From the NCBI RefSeq assembly GCF_029227915.1, contig NC_079881.1, positions 30,667,501 through 30,731,500 of the forward strand: DNA of 64,000 bases, read 5' to 3'. The translations under genes and the position numbers were made by a program. The notes beneath the pieces are model-generated. The model did not search any database and was not told the DNA's origin. It saw nothing but the letters and a program-made list of their open reading frames with translations. Every line of letters begins with the position of its first letter. Within the stretch, counting starts at the first letter, position 1. Positions 1-11,700 of this stretch are shown piece by piece. Origin of the DNA: Hydractinia symbiolongicarpus (Eukaryota; Cnidaria; Hydrozoa; Anthoathecata; Hydractiniidae).

Positions 1-372
1 TTCTTAATTAGACGTGATTGCCGGAACTCAGCGATTATACCGGGCGCTGTGGTGGCGCTTCATTTAAAAATTTAGATAAATAAGTCATTCTTTACTGTGA
101 GACCAATCGTAGCCGTTATCCCGCGCTGAAAAAATAGTGACAGTTTCAAAAACTTCATTTCATTGACTTTCTAACAGTGTCAGTCCGTTTCAGTTACAAC
201 GGTTTGGTCACATATTCGTACCAACATGTATTTAGCGATATTTTTCTGATATTACTAGGTTGCATCGCTTTTAACTATGAAACGATTGACTGTTGGACTT
301 AATTGAACTAACTTTGGACTGTGACCTTATAAATGTGAAAGTGAGACAATTGGACTCCAAGAAATAACATTC

Positions 373-665
373 TTCTTAATTTGAAATGATTGCCGGAAAT
401 CAGCGATTAAACTGGGCGTTGTGGTAGCGCTTCATTTAAAAATTTAGATAAATACGTCGTTCTTTACTGTGGGGCCAATCCTATCCGTTATCGCGCACTG
501 AAGAAATATCGAGAGTTTCATAAATTACATTCCATCGACTTTCTAACGGTGTCAGTCCGTTTGAGTTACAACGGGTGGGTCACATATTCGTACCAACATG
601 TATTTAGCGATGTGACCTGATAAATGGGATAAATGAAAAAAATTGGACTCCAAGAAATAACATTC
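373..665 (+). repeat. Short monomer 1 (81 bp deletion)
   Basis: This is a 293 bp monomer. The deletion joins TTTAGCGAT directly to GTGACCTGATAAATG at about 611. It removes the ATTACTAGGTTGCATCGC block and the part after it up to TTTGGACT. It is preceded by the diagnostic ACAACGGGTGGGTCACAT. Confidence 0.9.
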
Positions 666-2024
666 TTCTTAATTTGACATGATTGCCGGAACTGAGCGAT
701 TACACTGGGCGCTGTGGTAGCGCTTCATTTAAAAATTTAGATTAATAAGTCATTTTTTACTGGGGGGCCAATCCTAGCAGTTATCGCGCGCTGAAGAAAT
801 AGCGACAGTTTCAAAAACTACATTTCATTGACTTCCTAACGTTGTCAGTCCGTTTGAGTTACAACCGTGTCATCACATATTCGTACCAACATAAATTTAG
901 CGATATTTTTTTTGATATTACTAAGTTGCATCGCTTTTCGCAATGAAACGATTGATTGTGGGACTTAATTGAACTACCTTTGGACTGTGACCTAATGAGT
1001 GTGATAAATGAGAAAATTGGTCTCCAAGAAGTAACATTTTTCTTAATTAGACATGATTGCCGGAACTCAGCGATTACACTGGGCGCTGTGGTAGCGCTTT
1101 ATTTAAGTATTAAGCTAGAAAAGTCATTTTTTACTGTGGGACCAATCCTAGCCGTTAGCGCGCGCTGAAGAAATAAAGACAGTTTCAAATACTACATTTC
1201 ACTGACTTTCTAACGGTGTCAGTCCGTTTGAGTTTCAACGGTTGGGTCACATATTCGTACCAACATGTATTTAGCAATATTCTTCTCATATTACTAGGTT
1301 GCATCGCTTTTAACAGTAAACCAATTGACTGTGGGACTAAATTGAACTGATTTTGGACTGTGACCTTATGAATGGGATAAATGAGACAATTGGACTCCAA
1401 GAAATAACATTCTTCTTAATTAGACGTGATTGCCGGAACTCAGCGATTACACTGGGCGCTGTGGTAGCGCTTCATTTAAAAATTTAGATAAATAAGTCAT
1501 TCTTTACTGTGAGACCAATCGTATCCGTTATCGCGCGCTGAAAAAATAGCGACAATTTCAAAAACTACATTTCATTGACTTTCTAACGGTGTCAGTCCGT
1601 TTGAGTTACAACGGTTGGGTCCCCTATTCATACCAACATGTATTTAGCGATATTTATCTGATATTACTAGGTTGCATCGCTTTTAACAGTGAAACGATTG
1701 AATGTGGGACTTAATTGAACTAACTTTGGACTGTGACCGGATAAATGTGATAAATGAGACAATTGGACTCTAAGAAATAACATTCTTCTTAATTTGACGG
1801 GATTGCCGGAACTCAGCGATTACACTTGGCGCTGTGGTGGCGCTTCATTTAAAAATTTAGATAAATAAGTCATTCTTTACTGTGGGACCAATCCTAGCCG
1901 TTATCGCGCGCTGAAGAAATATCGACAGTTTCATAAACTACATTTCATTAACTTTCTAACGGTGTCAGTCCGTTTGAGTTACAACGGGTGGGTCACATAT
2001 TCGTACCAACATGTATTTAGCGAT
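500..2024 (+). repeat. Dispersed segmental repeat, copy 1 (partner 6,151-7,675)
   Basis: Four monomers here match those 5,651 bp downstream in order and in private variants. Examples are CATAAATTACAT, GGGATAAATGAAAAAAATTGG, the CTAAGTTGCATCGC change and the AAGCTAGAAAAGTC form of the AT-rich part. Scattered substitutions separate the two copies, so this duplication is older than those in the centre of the window. Confidence 0.75.
1040..1412 (+). repeat. Representative full-length satellite monomer with inverted-repeat motifs
   Basis: This monomer is given as a reference copy. It shows four small symmetric elements that recur through the array. GCGCT (1083-1087) and AGCGC (1093-1097) form a 5 bp stem around GTGGT. 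AGCGCGCGCT (1157-1166) is a 10 bp palindrome in this copy, while most copies have ATCGCGCGCTGA. AACGG (1212-1216), CCGTT (1224-1228) and AACGG (1237-1241) can form two mutually exclusive 5 bp hairpins. TTGGACTCCAA (1390-1400) is an 11 bp palindrome with one central base. No function is demonstrated. I could not find a match to a CENP-B box by eye. Confidence 0.8.
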
Positions 2025-2905
2025 ATTTATCTGATATTACTAGGTTGCATCGCTTTTAACAGTGAAAAGATTGAATGTGGGACTTAATTGAACTAACTTT
2101 GGACTGTGACCTGATAAATGTGATAAATGAGACAATTGGACCCTAAGAAATAGCATTCTTCTTAATTTGACGGGATTGCCGGAACTCAGCGATTACACTT
2201 GGCGCTGTGGTGGCGCTTCATTTAAAAATTTAGATAAATAAGTCATTCTTTACTGTGGGACCAATCCTAGCCGTTATCGCGCGCTGAAGAAATATCGACA
2301 GTTTCATAAATTACATTTCATTGACTTTCTAACGGTGTCAGTCCGTTTGAGTTACAACCGTGTCGTCACATATTCGTACGAACATGAATTTAGCGATATT
2401 TGTTTTCATATTACTAGGTTGCATCGCTTTTAACAATGAAACGATTGACTGTGGGACTTAATTGAACTAACTTTGGACTGTGACCTAATGAGTGTGATAA
2501 ATGAGAAAATTGGACTCCAAGAAATAACATTCTTCTTAATTAGACATGATTGCCGGAACTCAGCGATTACACTGGGCGCTGTGGTAGCGCTTCATTTAAA
2601 AATTTAGATTAATAAGTCATTTTTTACTGGGGGACCAATCCTAGCCGTTATCGTGCGCTGAAGAAATAGCGACAGTTTCCAAAACTACATTTCATTGACT
2701 TTCTAACGGTGTCAGTCCGATTGACTTAGAACGGTTGGGTCACCTTTTCGTACCAACATGTATTTAGCGATATTTTTCTGATATTACTAGGTTGCATCGC
2801 TTTTAACAATGAAACGATTGACTGTGGGACTTAATTGAACTAACTTTGGACTATGACCTAATAAGTGTGATAAATAAGAAAATTGGACTTCAAGAAATAA
2901 CATTC

Positions 2906-3198
2906 TTCTTAATTTGACATGATTGCCGGAACTGAGCGATTACACTGGGCGCTGTGGTAGCGCTTCATTTAAAAATTTAGATAAATAAGTCATTCTTTAC
3001 TGTGGGACCAATCCTAGCCGTTATCGTGCGCTGAAGAAATAGCGACAGTTTCCAAAACTACATTTCATTGACTTTCTAACGGTGTCAGTCCGTTTGAGTT
3101 ACAACGGGTGGGTCACATATTCGTACCAACATGTGTTTAGCGATGTGACCTGATAAATGGGATAAATGAAAAAAATTGGACTCCAAGAAATAACATTC
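2906..3198 (+). repeat. Short monomer 2 (81 bp deletion)
   Basis: This is a 293 bp monomer with the same junction (about 3144), in the GGGTGGG sequence context. It differs from the first copy by ATGTGTTTAG before the junction. Confidence 0.9.
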
Positions 3199-3975
3199 TT
3201 CTTAAATTGACATGACTGCCGGAACTGAGCGATTACACTGGGCGCTGTGGTAGCGCTTCATTTAAAAATTTAGATAAATAAGTCATTCTTTACTGTGGGA
3301 CCAATCCTAGCAGTTATCGCGCGCTGAAGAAATATCGACAGTTTTAAAAACTACGTTTCATTGACTTTCTAACGGTGTCAGTCCGTTTCAGTTACAGCGG
3401 TTGGATCACATACTCGTACCAACATGTATTTAGCGATATTTTTCTGATATTACTAGGTTGCATCGCTTTTAACTATGAAACGATTGACTGTGGGTCTTAA
3501 TTGAACTAACTTTGGACTGTCACCTGATTAATGTGATAAAGGAGACAATTGGACTTTAAGAAATAACATTCTTCTTAATTTGACATGATTGCCGAAACTC
3601 AGCGATTACACTGGGCGCTGTGGTGGCGCTTGATTTAAGAATTAAGCTAAAAAAAAGACATTTTTTACTGTGGGACCAATCCTAGCCGTTATCGCGCGCT
3701 GAAGAAATAGCGACAGGTTCCAAAACTACATTTCATTGTCTTTCTAACAGTATCAATCCGTTTGAGCTAAAACGGTTAAAGTCACATATTCGAACCAACA
3801 TGTATTTCGTGCTATTTTTCCGGTACTACTAGGTTGTATGGCTTTTAACAGTGAAAAGATTGACTGTGGTACTTAATTGAACTGATTATGGACTGTCACC
3901 TGATAAATGTGATAAAGGAGAAAATTGGACTCCAAGAAATAACATTCTTTTTAATTTGACATAATTGCGGAACCT

Positions 3976-4640
3976 CAGCGATTACACTGGGCGCTGTGGT
4001 AGCGCTTCATTTAAAAATCTAGATAAATAAGTCATTCTTTACTGTGAGACCAATTGTATCCGTTATCGCGCGCTGAAAAAATAACGACAGTTTCAAAAAC
4101 TACATTTCATTGACTTTCTAACGGTGTCAGTCCGTTTGAGTTACAACGGTTGGGTCCCCTATTTATACCAACATGTATTTAGCGATATTTATCTGATATT
4201 ACTAGGTTGCATCGCTTTTAACAGTGAAACGATTGAATGTGGGACTAAATTGAACTGATTTTGGACTGTGACCTGATAAATAGGATAAATGAGACAATTG
4301 GACTCCAAGAAATAACATTCTTTTCAACTTGATATGATTGCCGGATCTCAGCGATTACACTGGGCGCTGTGGTAGCGCTTCATTTAAAAATTTAGATAAA
4401 TAAGTCATTCTTTACTGTGAGACCAATCGTATCCGTTATCGCGCGCTGAAGAAATATCGACAGTTTCATAAACTACATTTCATTAACTTTCTAACGGTGT
4501 CAGTCCGTTTGAGTTACAACGGGTGGGTCACATATTCGTACCAACATGTATTTAGCGATGTGACGTGATAAATGTGATAAATGAGACAATTGGACTCTGA
4601 GAAATAACATTCTTCTTATTTTGACGTGATTGCCGAAACT
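3976..4640 (+). repeat. 665 bp tandem duplication (full plus short monomer), copy 1
   Basis: One full-length and one short monomer form a 665 bp unit repeated head to tail. Private marks are AAATCTAGATAAATAAG, GAGACCAATTG and TTTTCAACTTGATATG. The offset is 665 bp at both AATCTAG (4016/4681) and TTTTCAACTT (4321/4986). Confidence 0.85.
4321..4612 (+). repeat. Short monomer 3 (81 bp deletion)
   Basis: This is a 292 bp monomer. The junction at about 4560 is followed by GTGACGTG instead of GTGACCTG. It forms the second half of a 665 bp unit that is duplicated in tandem. Confidence 0.9.
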
Positions 4641-5305
4641 CAGCGATTACACTGGGCGCTGTGGTAGCGCTTCATTTAAAAATCTAGATAAATAAGTCAT
4701 TCTTTACTGTGAGACCAATTGTATCCGTTATCGCGCGCTGAAAAAATAACGACAGTTTCAAAAACTACATTTCATTGACTTTCTAACGGTGTCAGTCCGT
4801 TTGAGTTACAACGGTTGGGTCCCCTATTTATACCAACATGTATTTAGCGATATTTATCTGATATTACTAGGTTGCATCGCTTTTAACAGTGAAACGATTG
4901 AATGTGGGACTAAATTGAACTGATTTTGGACTGTGACCTGATAAATAGGATAAATGAGACAATTGGACTCCAAGAAATAACATTCTTTTCAACTTGATAT
5001 GATTGCCGGATCTCAGCGATTACACTGGGCGCTGTGGTAGCGCTTCATTTAAAAATTTAGATAAATAAGTCATTCTTTACTGTGAGACCAATCGTATCCG
5101 TTATCGCGCGCTGAAGAAATATCGACAGTTTCATAAACTACATTTCATTAACTTTCTAACGGTGTCAGTCCGTTTGAGTTACAACGGGTGGGTCACATAT
5201 TCGTACCAACATGTATTTAGCGATGTGACGTGATAAATGTGATAAATGAGACAATTGGACTCTGAGAAATAACATTCTTCTTATTTTGACGTGATTGCCG
5301 AAACT
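4641..5305 (+). repeat. 665 bp tandem duplication, copy 2
   Basis: This is a nearly identical second copy. The next monomer returns to the AAATTTAGATTAATAAG form, which marks the end of the duplicated block. Confidence 0.85.
4986..5277 (+). repeat. Short monomer 4 (81 bp deletion)
   Basis: This is a 292 bp copy of short monomer 3 lying 665 bp away, including the GTGACGTG variant and ACTCTGAGAAAT. It arose by the 665 bp tandem duplication. Confidence 0.9.
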
Positions 5306-6023
5306 CAGCGATTACACTGGGCGCTGTGGTAGCCCTTCATTTAAAAATTTAGATTAATAAGTCATTTTTTACTGGGGGATCAATCCTAGCCGTTATCGCG
5401 CGCTGAAGAAATAGCGACAGTTTCCAAAACTACATTTCATTGACTTTCTAACGGTGTCAGTCCGATTGAGTTACAACGGTTGGGTCACCTTTTTGTACCA
5501 ACATGTATTTAGCGATATTTTTCTGATATTACTAGGTTGCATCGCTTTTAACAATGAAACGATTGACTGTGGGACTTAATTGAACTAACTTTGGACTGTG
5601 ACCTAATGAGTGTGATAAATAAGAAAATTGAACTTCAAGAAATAACATTCTTCTTAATTTGACATGATTGCCGGAACTGAGCGATTACACTGGGCGCTGT
5701 GGTAGCGCTTCATTTAAAAATTTAGATTAATAAGTCATTTTTTACTGGGGGACCAATCCTAGCAGTTATCGCGCGCTGAAAAAATAGCGACAGTTTCCAA
5801 AACTACATTTCATTGACTTTCTAACGGTGTCAGTCCGTTTGAGTTTCAACGGTTGGGTCACATATTCGTACCAATATGTAATTAGCGATGTTTTTCTCAT
5901 ATTACTAGGTTGCATCGCTTTTAACAGTGAAACCATTGACTGTGGGACTAAATTGAACTGATTTTGGACTGTGACCTGATAAATGTGATAAATGAGACAA
6001 TTGGACTCCAAGAAATAACATTC

Positions 6024-6316
6024 TTCTTAATTAGACGTGATTGCCGGAACTCAGCGATTACACCGGGCGCTGTGGTAGCGCTTCATTGAAAAATTTAGAT
6101 AAATAAGTCATTCTTTACTGTGAGACCAATCCTAGCCGTTATCGCGCGCTGCAGAAATATCGACAGTTTCATAAATTACATTTCATTGACTTTCTAACGG
6201 TGTCAGCCCGTTTGAGTTACAACGGGTGGGTCACATATTCGTACCAACATGTATTTAGCGATGTGACCTGATAAATGGGATAAATGAAAAAAATTGGACT
6301 CCAAGAAATAACATTC
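6024..6316 (+). repeat. Short monomer 5 (81 bp deletion)
   Basis: This 293 bp monomer corresponds to short monomer 1 at an offset of 5,651 bp, including the GATAAATGGGATAAATG variant just after the junction at about 6262. Confidence 0.9.
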
Positions 6317-7675
6317 TTCTTAAATTGACATGATTGCCGGAACTGAGCGATTACACTGGGCGCTGTGGTAGCGCTTCATTTAAAAATTTAGATTAATAAG
6401 TCATTTTTTACTGGGGGACCAATCCTAGCAGTTATCGCGCGCTGAAGAAATAGCGACAGTGTCAAAAACTACATTTCATTGACTTCCTAACGGTGTCAGT
6501 CCGTTTGAGTTACAACCGTGTCATCACATATTCGTACTACCATGAATTTAGCGATATTTTTTTTGATATTACTAAGTTGCATCGCTTTTAGCAATGAAAC
6601 GATTGACTGTGGGACTTAATTGAACTAACTTTGGACTGTGACCTAATGAGTGTGATAAATGAGAAAATTGGACTCCAAGAAGTAACATTCTTCTTAATTA
6701 GACATGATTGCCGGAACTCAGCGATTACACTGGGCGCTGTGGTAGCGCTTTATTTAAGAATTAAGCTAGAAAAGTCATTTTTTACTGTGGGACCAATCCT
6801 AGCCGTTATCGCGCGCTGAAGAAATAGAGACAGTTTCAAATACTACATTTCACTGACTTTCTAACGGTGTCAGTCCGTTTGAGTTTCAACGGTTGGGTCA
6901 CATATTCGTACCAACATGTATTTAGCGATATTTTTCTCATATTACTAGGTTGCATCGCTTTTAACAGTAAAACCATTGACTGTGGGACTAAATTGAATTG
7001 ATTTTGGACTGTGACCTTATAAATGGGATAAATGAGACAATTGGACTCCAAGAAATAACATTCTTCTTAATTAGACGTGATTGCCGGAACTCAGCGATTA
7101 CACTGGGCGCTGTGGTAGCACTTCATTTAAAAATTTAGATAAATAAGTCATTCTTTACTGTGAGACCAATCGTATCCGTTATCGCGCGCTGAAAAAATAG
7201 CCACAGTTTCAAAAACTATATTTCATTGACTTTCTAACGGTGTCAGTCCGTTTGAGTTACAACGGCTGGGTCCCCTATTCATACCAACATGTATTTAGCG
7301 ATATTTATCTGATATTACTAGGTTGCATCGCTTTTAACAGTGAAACGATTGAATGTGGGACTTAATTGAACTAACTTTGGACTGTGACCGGATAAATGTG
7401 ATAAATGAGACAATTGGACTCTAAGAAACAACATTCTTCTTAATTTGACGGGATTGCCGGAACTCAGCGATTACACTTTGCGCTGTGGAGGCGCTTCATT
7501 TAAAAATTTAGATAAATAAGTCATTCTTTACTGTCGGACCAATCCTAGCCGTTATCGCGCGCTGAAGAAATATCGACAGTTTCATAAACTACAATTCATT
7601 AACTTTCTAACGGTGTCAGTCCGTTTGAGTTACAACGGGTGGGTCACATATTCGTACCAACATGTATTTAGCGAA
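6151..7675 (+). repeat. Dispersed segmental repeat, copy 2 (partner 500-2,024)
   Basis: The constant offset of 5,651 bp holds at AAGCTAGA (1112 and 6763) and at GGGATTGCC (1799 and 7450). Similarity ends where this copy enters the 81 bp deletion while the partner continues as full length. Confidence 0.75.
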
Positions 7676-7728
7676 GTGACGTGATAAATGTGATAAATGA
7701 GACAATTGGACTCCGAGAAATAACATTC
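7437..7728 (+). repeat. Short monomer 6 (81 bp deletion)
   Basis: This is a 292 bp monomer. The junction reads TTTAGCGAAGTGACGTG (about 7675), so it carries one base change at the joint compared with the other short monomers. Confidence 0.88.
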
Positions 7729-8725
7729 TTCTTATTTTGACGTGATTGCCGGAACTCAGCGATTACACTGGACGCTGTTGTAGCGATTCATTTAAAAATT
7801 TAGATAAATAAGTCATTCTTTACTGTGGGACCAATCCTATTCGTTATCGCGCGCTGAAGAAATATCGACAGTTTCAAAAACTACGTTTCATTGACTTTTT
7901 AACGGTGTCAGTCCGTTTCAGTTACAGCGGTTGGATCACATACTCGTACCAACATGTATTTAGCGATATTCTTCTGATATTACTAGGTTGCATCGCTTTT
8001 AACTATGAAACGATTGACTGTGGGTCTTAATTGAACTAACTTTGGACTGTCACCTGATTAATGTGATAAAGGAGACAATTGGACTCTAAGAAATAACATT
8101 CTTCTTAATTTGACATGATTGCCGAAACTCAGCGATTACACTGGGCGCTGTGGTGGCGCTTCATTTAAGAATTAAGCTAAAAAAAGTCATTTTTTACTGT
8201 GGGACCAATCCTAGCCGTTATCGCGCGCTGAAGAAATAGCGACAGTTTCCAAAACTACATTTCATTGTCTTTCTAACAGTATCAATCCGTTTGAGCTAAA
8301 ACGGTTAAAGTCACATATTCGAACCAACATGTATTTCGTGCTATTTTTCCGGTACTGCTAGGTTGTATGGCTTTTAACAGTGAAACGATTGACTGTGGTA
8401 CTTAATTGAACTGATTATGGACTGTCACCTGATAAATGTGATAAAGGAGAAAATTGGACTCCAAGAAATAACATTCTTTTTAATTTGACATAATTGCGGA
8501 ACCTCAGCGATTACACTGGGCGCTGTTGTAGCGCTTCATTTAAGAATTAAGCTAAAGAAAGTCATTTTTTTACTGTGGGACCAATCCTAGGCTTTAACGC
8601 GCGCTGAAGAAATAGCGACAGTCTCAAAAACTACATTTCATTGATTTTCTAACGGTGTCAGTCCGTTTGATTTACAACGGTTGGGTCACATATTCGTACC
8701 AACATGTATTTAGCGAATTGTTTTT
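7710..8725 (+). repeat. Segmental repeat, copy 1 (partner 9,959-10,974)
   Basis: Nearly three monomers match those 2,249 bp (6 monomers) downstream. Shared private marks are ACTCCGAGAAAT, CCTATTCGTTATCG, ACAGCGGTTGGATCACATAC, the CTAACAGTATCAATCC block and ATTTAGCGAATTG. A related version of the middle part also lies at about 3,340-4,000. Confidence 0.75.
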
Positions 8726-11700
8726 CTGATATTACTAGGTTGCATCGCTTTTAACAATGATACGATTGACTGTGGGACTTAATTGAACAAACTTTGGACT
8801 GTGACCTAATAAATGTGATAAATGAGAAAATTGGACTCCAAGAAATAACATTCTTTTCAATTTGATATGATTGCCGGAACTCAGAGATTACACTGGGCGC
8901 CGTGGTAGCGCTTCATTTAAGAATTTAGATAAATAGGTCATTCTTTACTGTGGGACCAATCCTAGCCGTTATCGCGCGCTGAAGAAATAGCGATAGTTTC
9001 AAAAACTACATTTCATTGTCTTTCTAACAGTGTCAGTCCGTTTGAGTTACAACGGTTGGGTCACATATTCGTACCAACATGTATTTAGCGATATTTTTTT
9101 TTTAATATTACTAGGTTGCATCGCTTTTAACAATGAAACGATTGACTGTTGGACTTACTTGAACAAACTTTGGACTGTGACCTAATAAATGTGATAAATG
9201 AGAAAATTGGCCTCCAAGAAATAACATTCTTCCTAATTTGACATGATTGCCGAAACTCAGCGATTACACTGGGCGCTGTGGTAGCGCTTCAATTAAAAAT
9301 TAATATAAAAAAGTCATTCTTTACTGCGGGACCAATCCTAGCCGTTATCGCGCGCTGAAGAAATAGCGACAGTTTCGAAAACTACATTTCATTGACTTTT
9401 TAACGGTGTCAGTCCGTGTGAGTTACAACGGTTGGGTCACCTATTCGTACCAGCATGTGTTTCGTGCTATTTTTCCGCTATTACTAGGTGGTATGGCTTT
9501 TAACAGTGAAACAATTGACTGTGGGGCTAAATTGAACTGATTTTGGACTGTGACCGTACAAATGTTAAAGTGAGACAATTTGACTCCAAGAAATAACATT
9601 CTTCCTAATTTGACATGATTGCCGAAACTCAGCATTTACACTGGACGCTGTGGTAGCGCTTCAATTAAAAATTAAGCTAAAAGAAAATCATATTTTACTG
9701 TGGGACCAATCCTAGCCGTTATCGCGCGCTGAAGAAATAGCGACAGTTTCCAAAACTACATTTTATTGTCTTTCTAACGGGGTCAGTCCCTTTGAGTTAC
9801 AACGGTTGGTTCACATATTCGTACCAACATGTATTTAGCGATATTTTTTTTGATATTAATAGGTTGCATCGCTTTTAATAATGAAATGATTGACTGTGGA
9901 ACTTAATTGAACAAACTTTGAACTGTGACCTAATAATTGTGATAAATGAGAAAATTGGACTCCGAGAAATAACATTCTTCTTATTTTGACGTGATTGCCG
10001 GAACTCAGCGATTACACTGGACGCTGTGGTAGCGATTCATTTAAAAATTTAGATAAATAAGTCATTCTTTACTGTGGGACCAATCCTATTCGTTATCGCG
10101 CGCTGAAGAAATATCGACAGTTTCAAAAACTACGTTTCATTGACTTTCTAACGGTGTCAGTCCGTTTCAGTTACAGCGGTTGGATCACATACTCGTACCA
10201 ACATGTATTTAGCGATATTTTTCTGATATTACTAGGTTGCATCGCTTTTAACTATGAAAGGATTGACTGTGGGTCTTAATTGAACTAACTTTGGACTGTC
10301 ACCTGATTAATGTGATAAAGGAGACAATTGGACTCTAAGAAATAACATTCTTCTTAATTTGACATGATTGCCGAAACTCAGCGATTACACTGGACGCTGT
10401 AGTAGCGCTTCAATTAAAAATTAAGCTAAAAAAAAGTCATTTTTTACTGTGGGACCAATCCTAGCCGTTATCGCAGGCTGAAGAAATAGCGACAGTTTCC
10501 AAAACTACATTTCATTGTCTTTCTAACAGTATCAATCCGTTTGAGCTACAACGGTTAAAGTCACACATTCGAACCAACATGTATTTCGTGCTATTTTTCC
10601 GGTACTACTAGGTTGTATGGCTTTTAACAGTGAAACGATTGACTGTGGTACTTAATTGAACTGATTATGGACTGTCACCTGATAATTGTGATAAAGGAGA
10701 TAATTGGACTCCAAGAAATAACATTCTTCGTTATTTGACATGATTGTGGAACCTCAGCGATTACACTGGGCCCTGTTGTAGCGCTTCATTTAAGATTTAA
10801 GCTAAAGAAAGTCATTTTTTACTATGGGACCAATCCTAGGCGTTAGCGCGCGCTGAAGAAATAGCGACAGTCTCAAAAACTACATTTCATTGACTTTCTA
10901 ACGGTGTCAGTCCGTTTGAGTTACAACGGTTGGATCACTTATTCGTACCAACATGTATTTAGCGAATTGTTTGTCCGATATTACTAGGTTGCATCGCTTT
11001 TAACCGTGAAACGATTGACTGTGGTACTTAATTGAACTGATTTTAGAATGTGATCTTATAAATGTTATAAGTGAGACAAGTGGACTCCAAGAAATAGCAT
11101 TCTTCTTAATTTGAAATGATTGCCGAAACTCAGTAATTGCACTGGGCACTGTGGTAGCGCTTCATTTAAGAATTTAGATAAATAAGTCATTCTTTACTGT
11201 GGGACCAATCCTATCCGTTATCGCGCGCTGATGAAATAGCGACAGTTTCAAAAACTACATTTCATTTACTTTTTAACGGTGTCAGTCCGTTTGAGTTACA
11301 ACGTTTGGCTTACCTATTCGTACCAACATCTGTTTCGTGCTATTTTTCCGGTATTACTAGGTTGTATCGCTTTTAACAGTGAAACAATTGACTGTGGGAC
11401 TTAATTGAACTGATTATGGACTGTGACCTTAAAAATGTTATAAGTGAGACAAGTGGACTCCAAGAAATAACATTCTTTTTAATTTGACATGATTGCCGGA
11501 ACTTAGCGATTACACTGGGCGCTGGGGTAGCGCTTCATTTAAGAATTTAGATAAATCTGTCATTCTTTACTGTGGGACCAATCCTAGCCGTTATCGCGCG
11601 CTGAAGAAATAGCGACAGTTTCAAAAACTACATTTCATTGACTTTCTAACGGGGTCATTCCCTTTGAGTTACAACGGTTGGTTCACATATTCGTACCAAC

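Larger units (their letters stand above)
1..7728 (+). repeat. Region I: diverged monomers mixed with 81 bp-deleted monomers
   Basis: About 21 monomers. Neighbouring copies differ at many scattered positions, and six of them carry the same internal deletion (listed separately). Similar copies often lie several monomers apart rather than side by side. The first one and a half monomers (1 to about 520) carry marks otherwise seen right of 31 kb, such as GGAAATCAGCGAT, GGGCGTTGTGG and CCTATCCGTTAT. No gene is present; the small open frames at about 956-1400, 5766-6011 and 6631-7051 are the same satellite sequence read in the same two frames. Confidence 0.9.

Noticed and set aside
1083-1097. GCGCT-GTGGT-AGCGC stem as a transcription terminator or tRNA-like arm
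   Set aside because: The stem is 5 bp, has no following T-run of terminator type and no surrounding cloverleaf. It is noted only as a symmetric element of the monomer.
956-1400. Short open frames of 62-81 codons on both strands at 956-1168, 1185-1400, 5766-6011, 6631-6819 and 6836-7051
   Set aside because: They are the same satellite sequence read in the same frames in related monomers, have no recognisable domain and are broken in most copies. They reflect the repeat, not coding.
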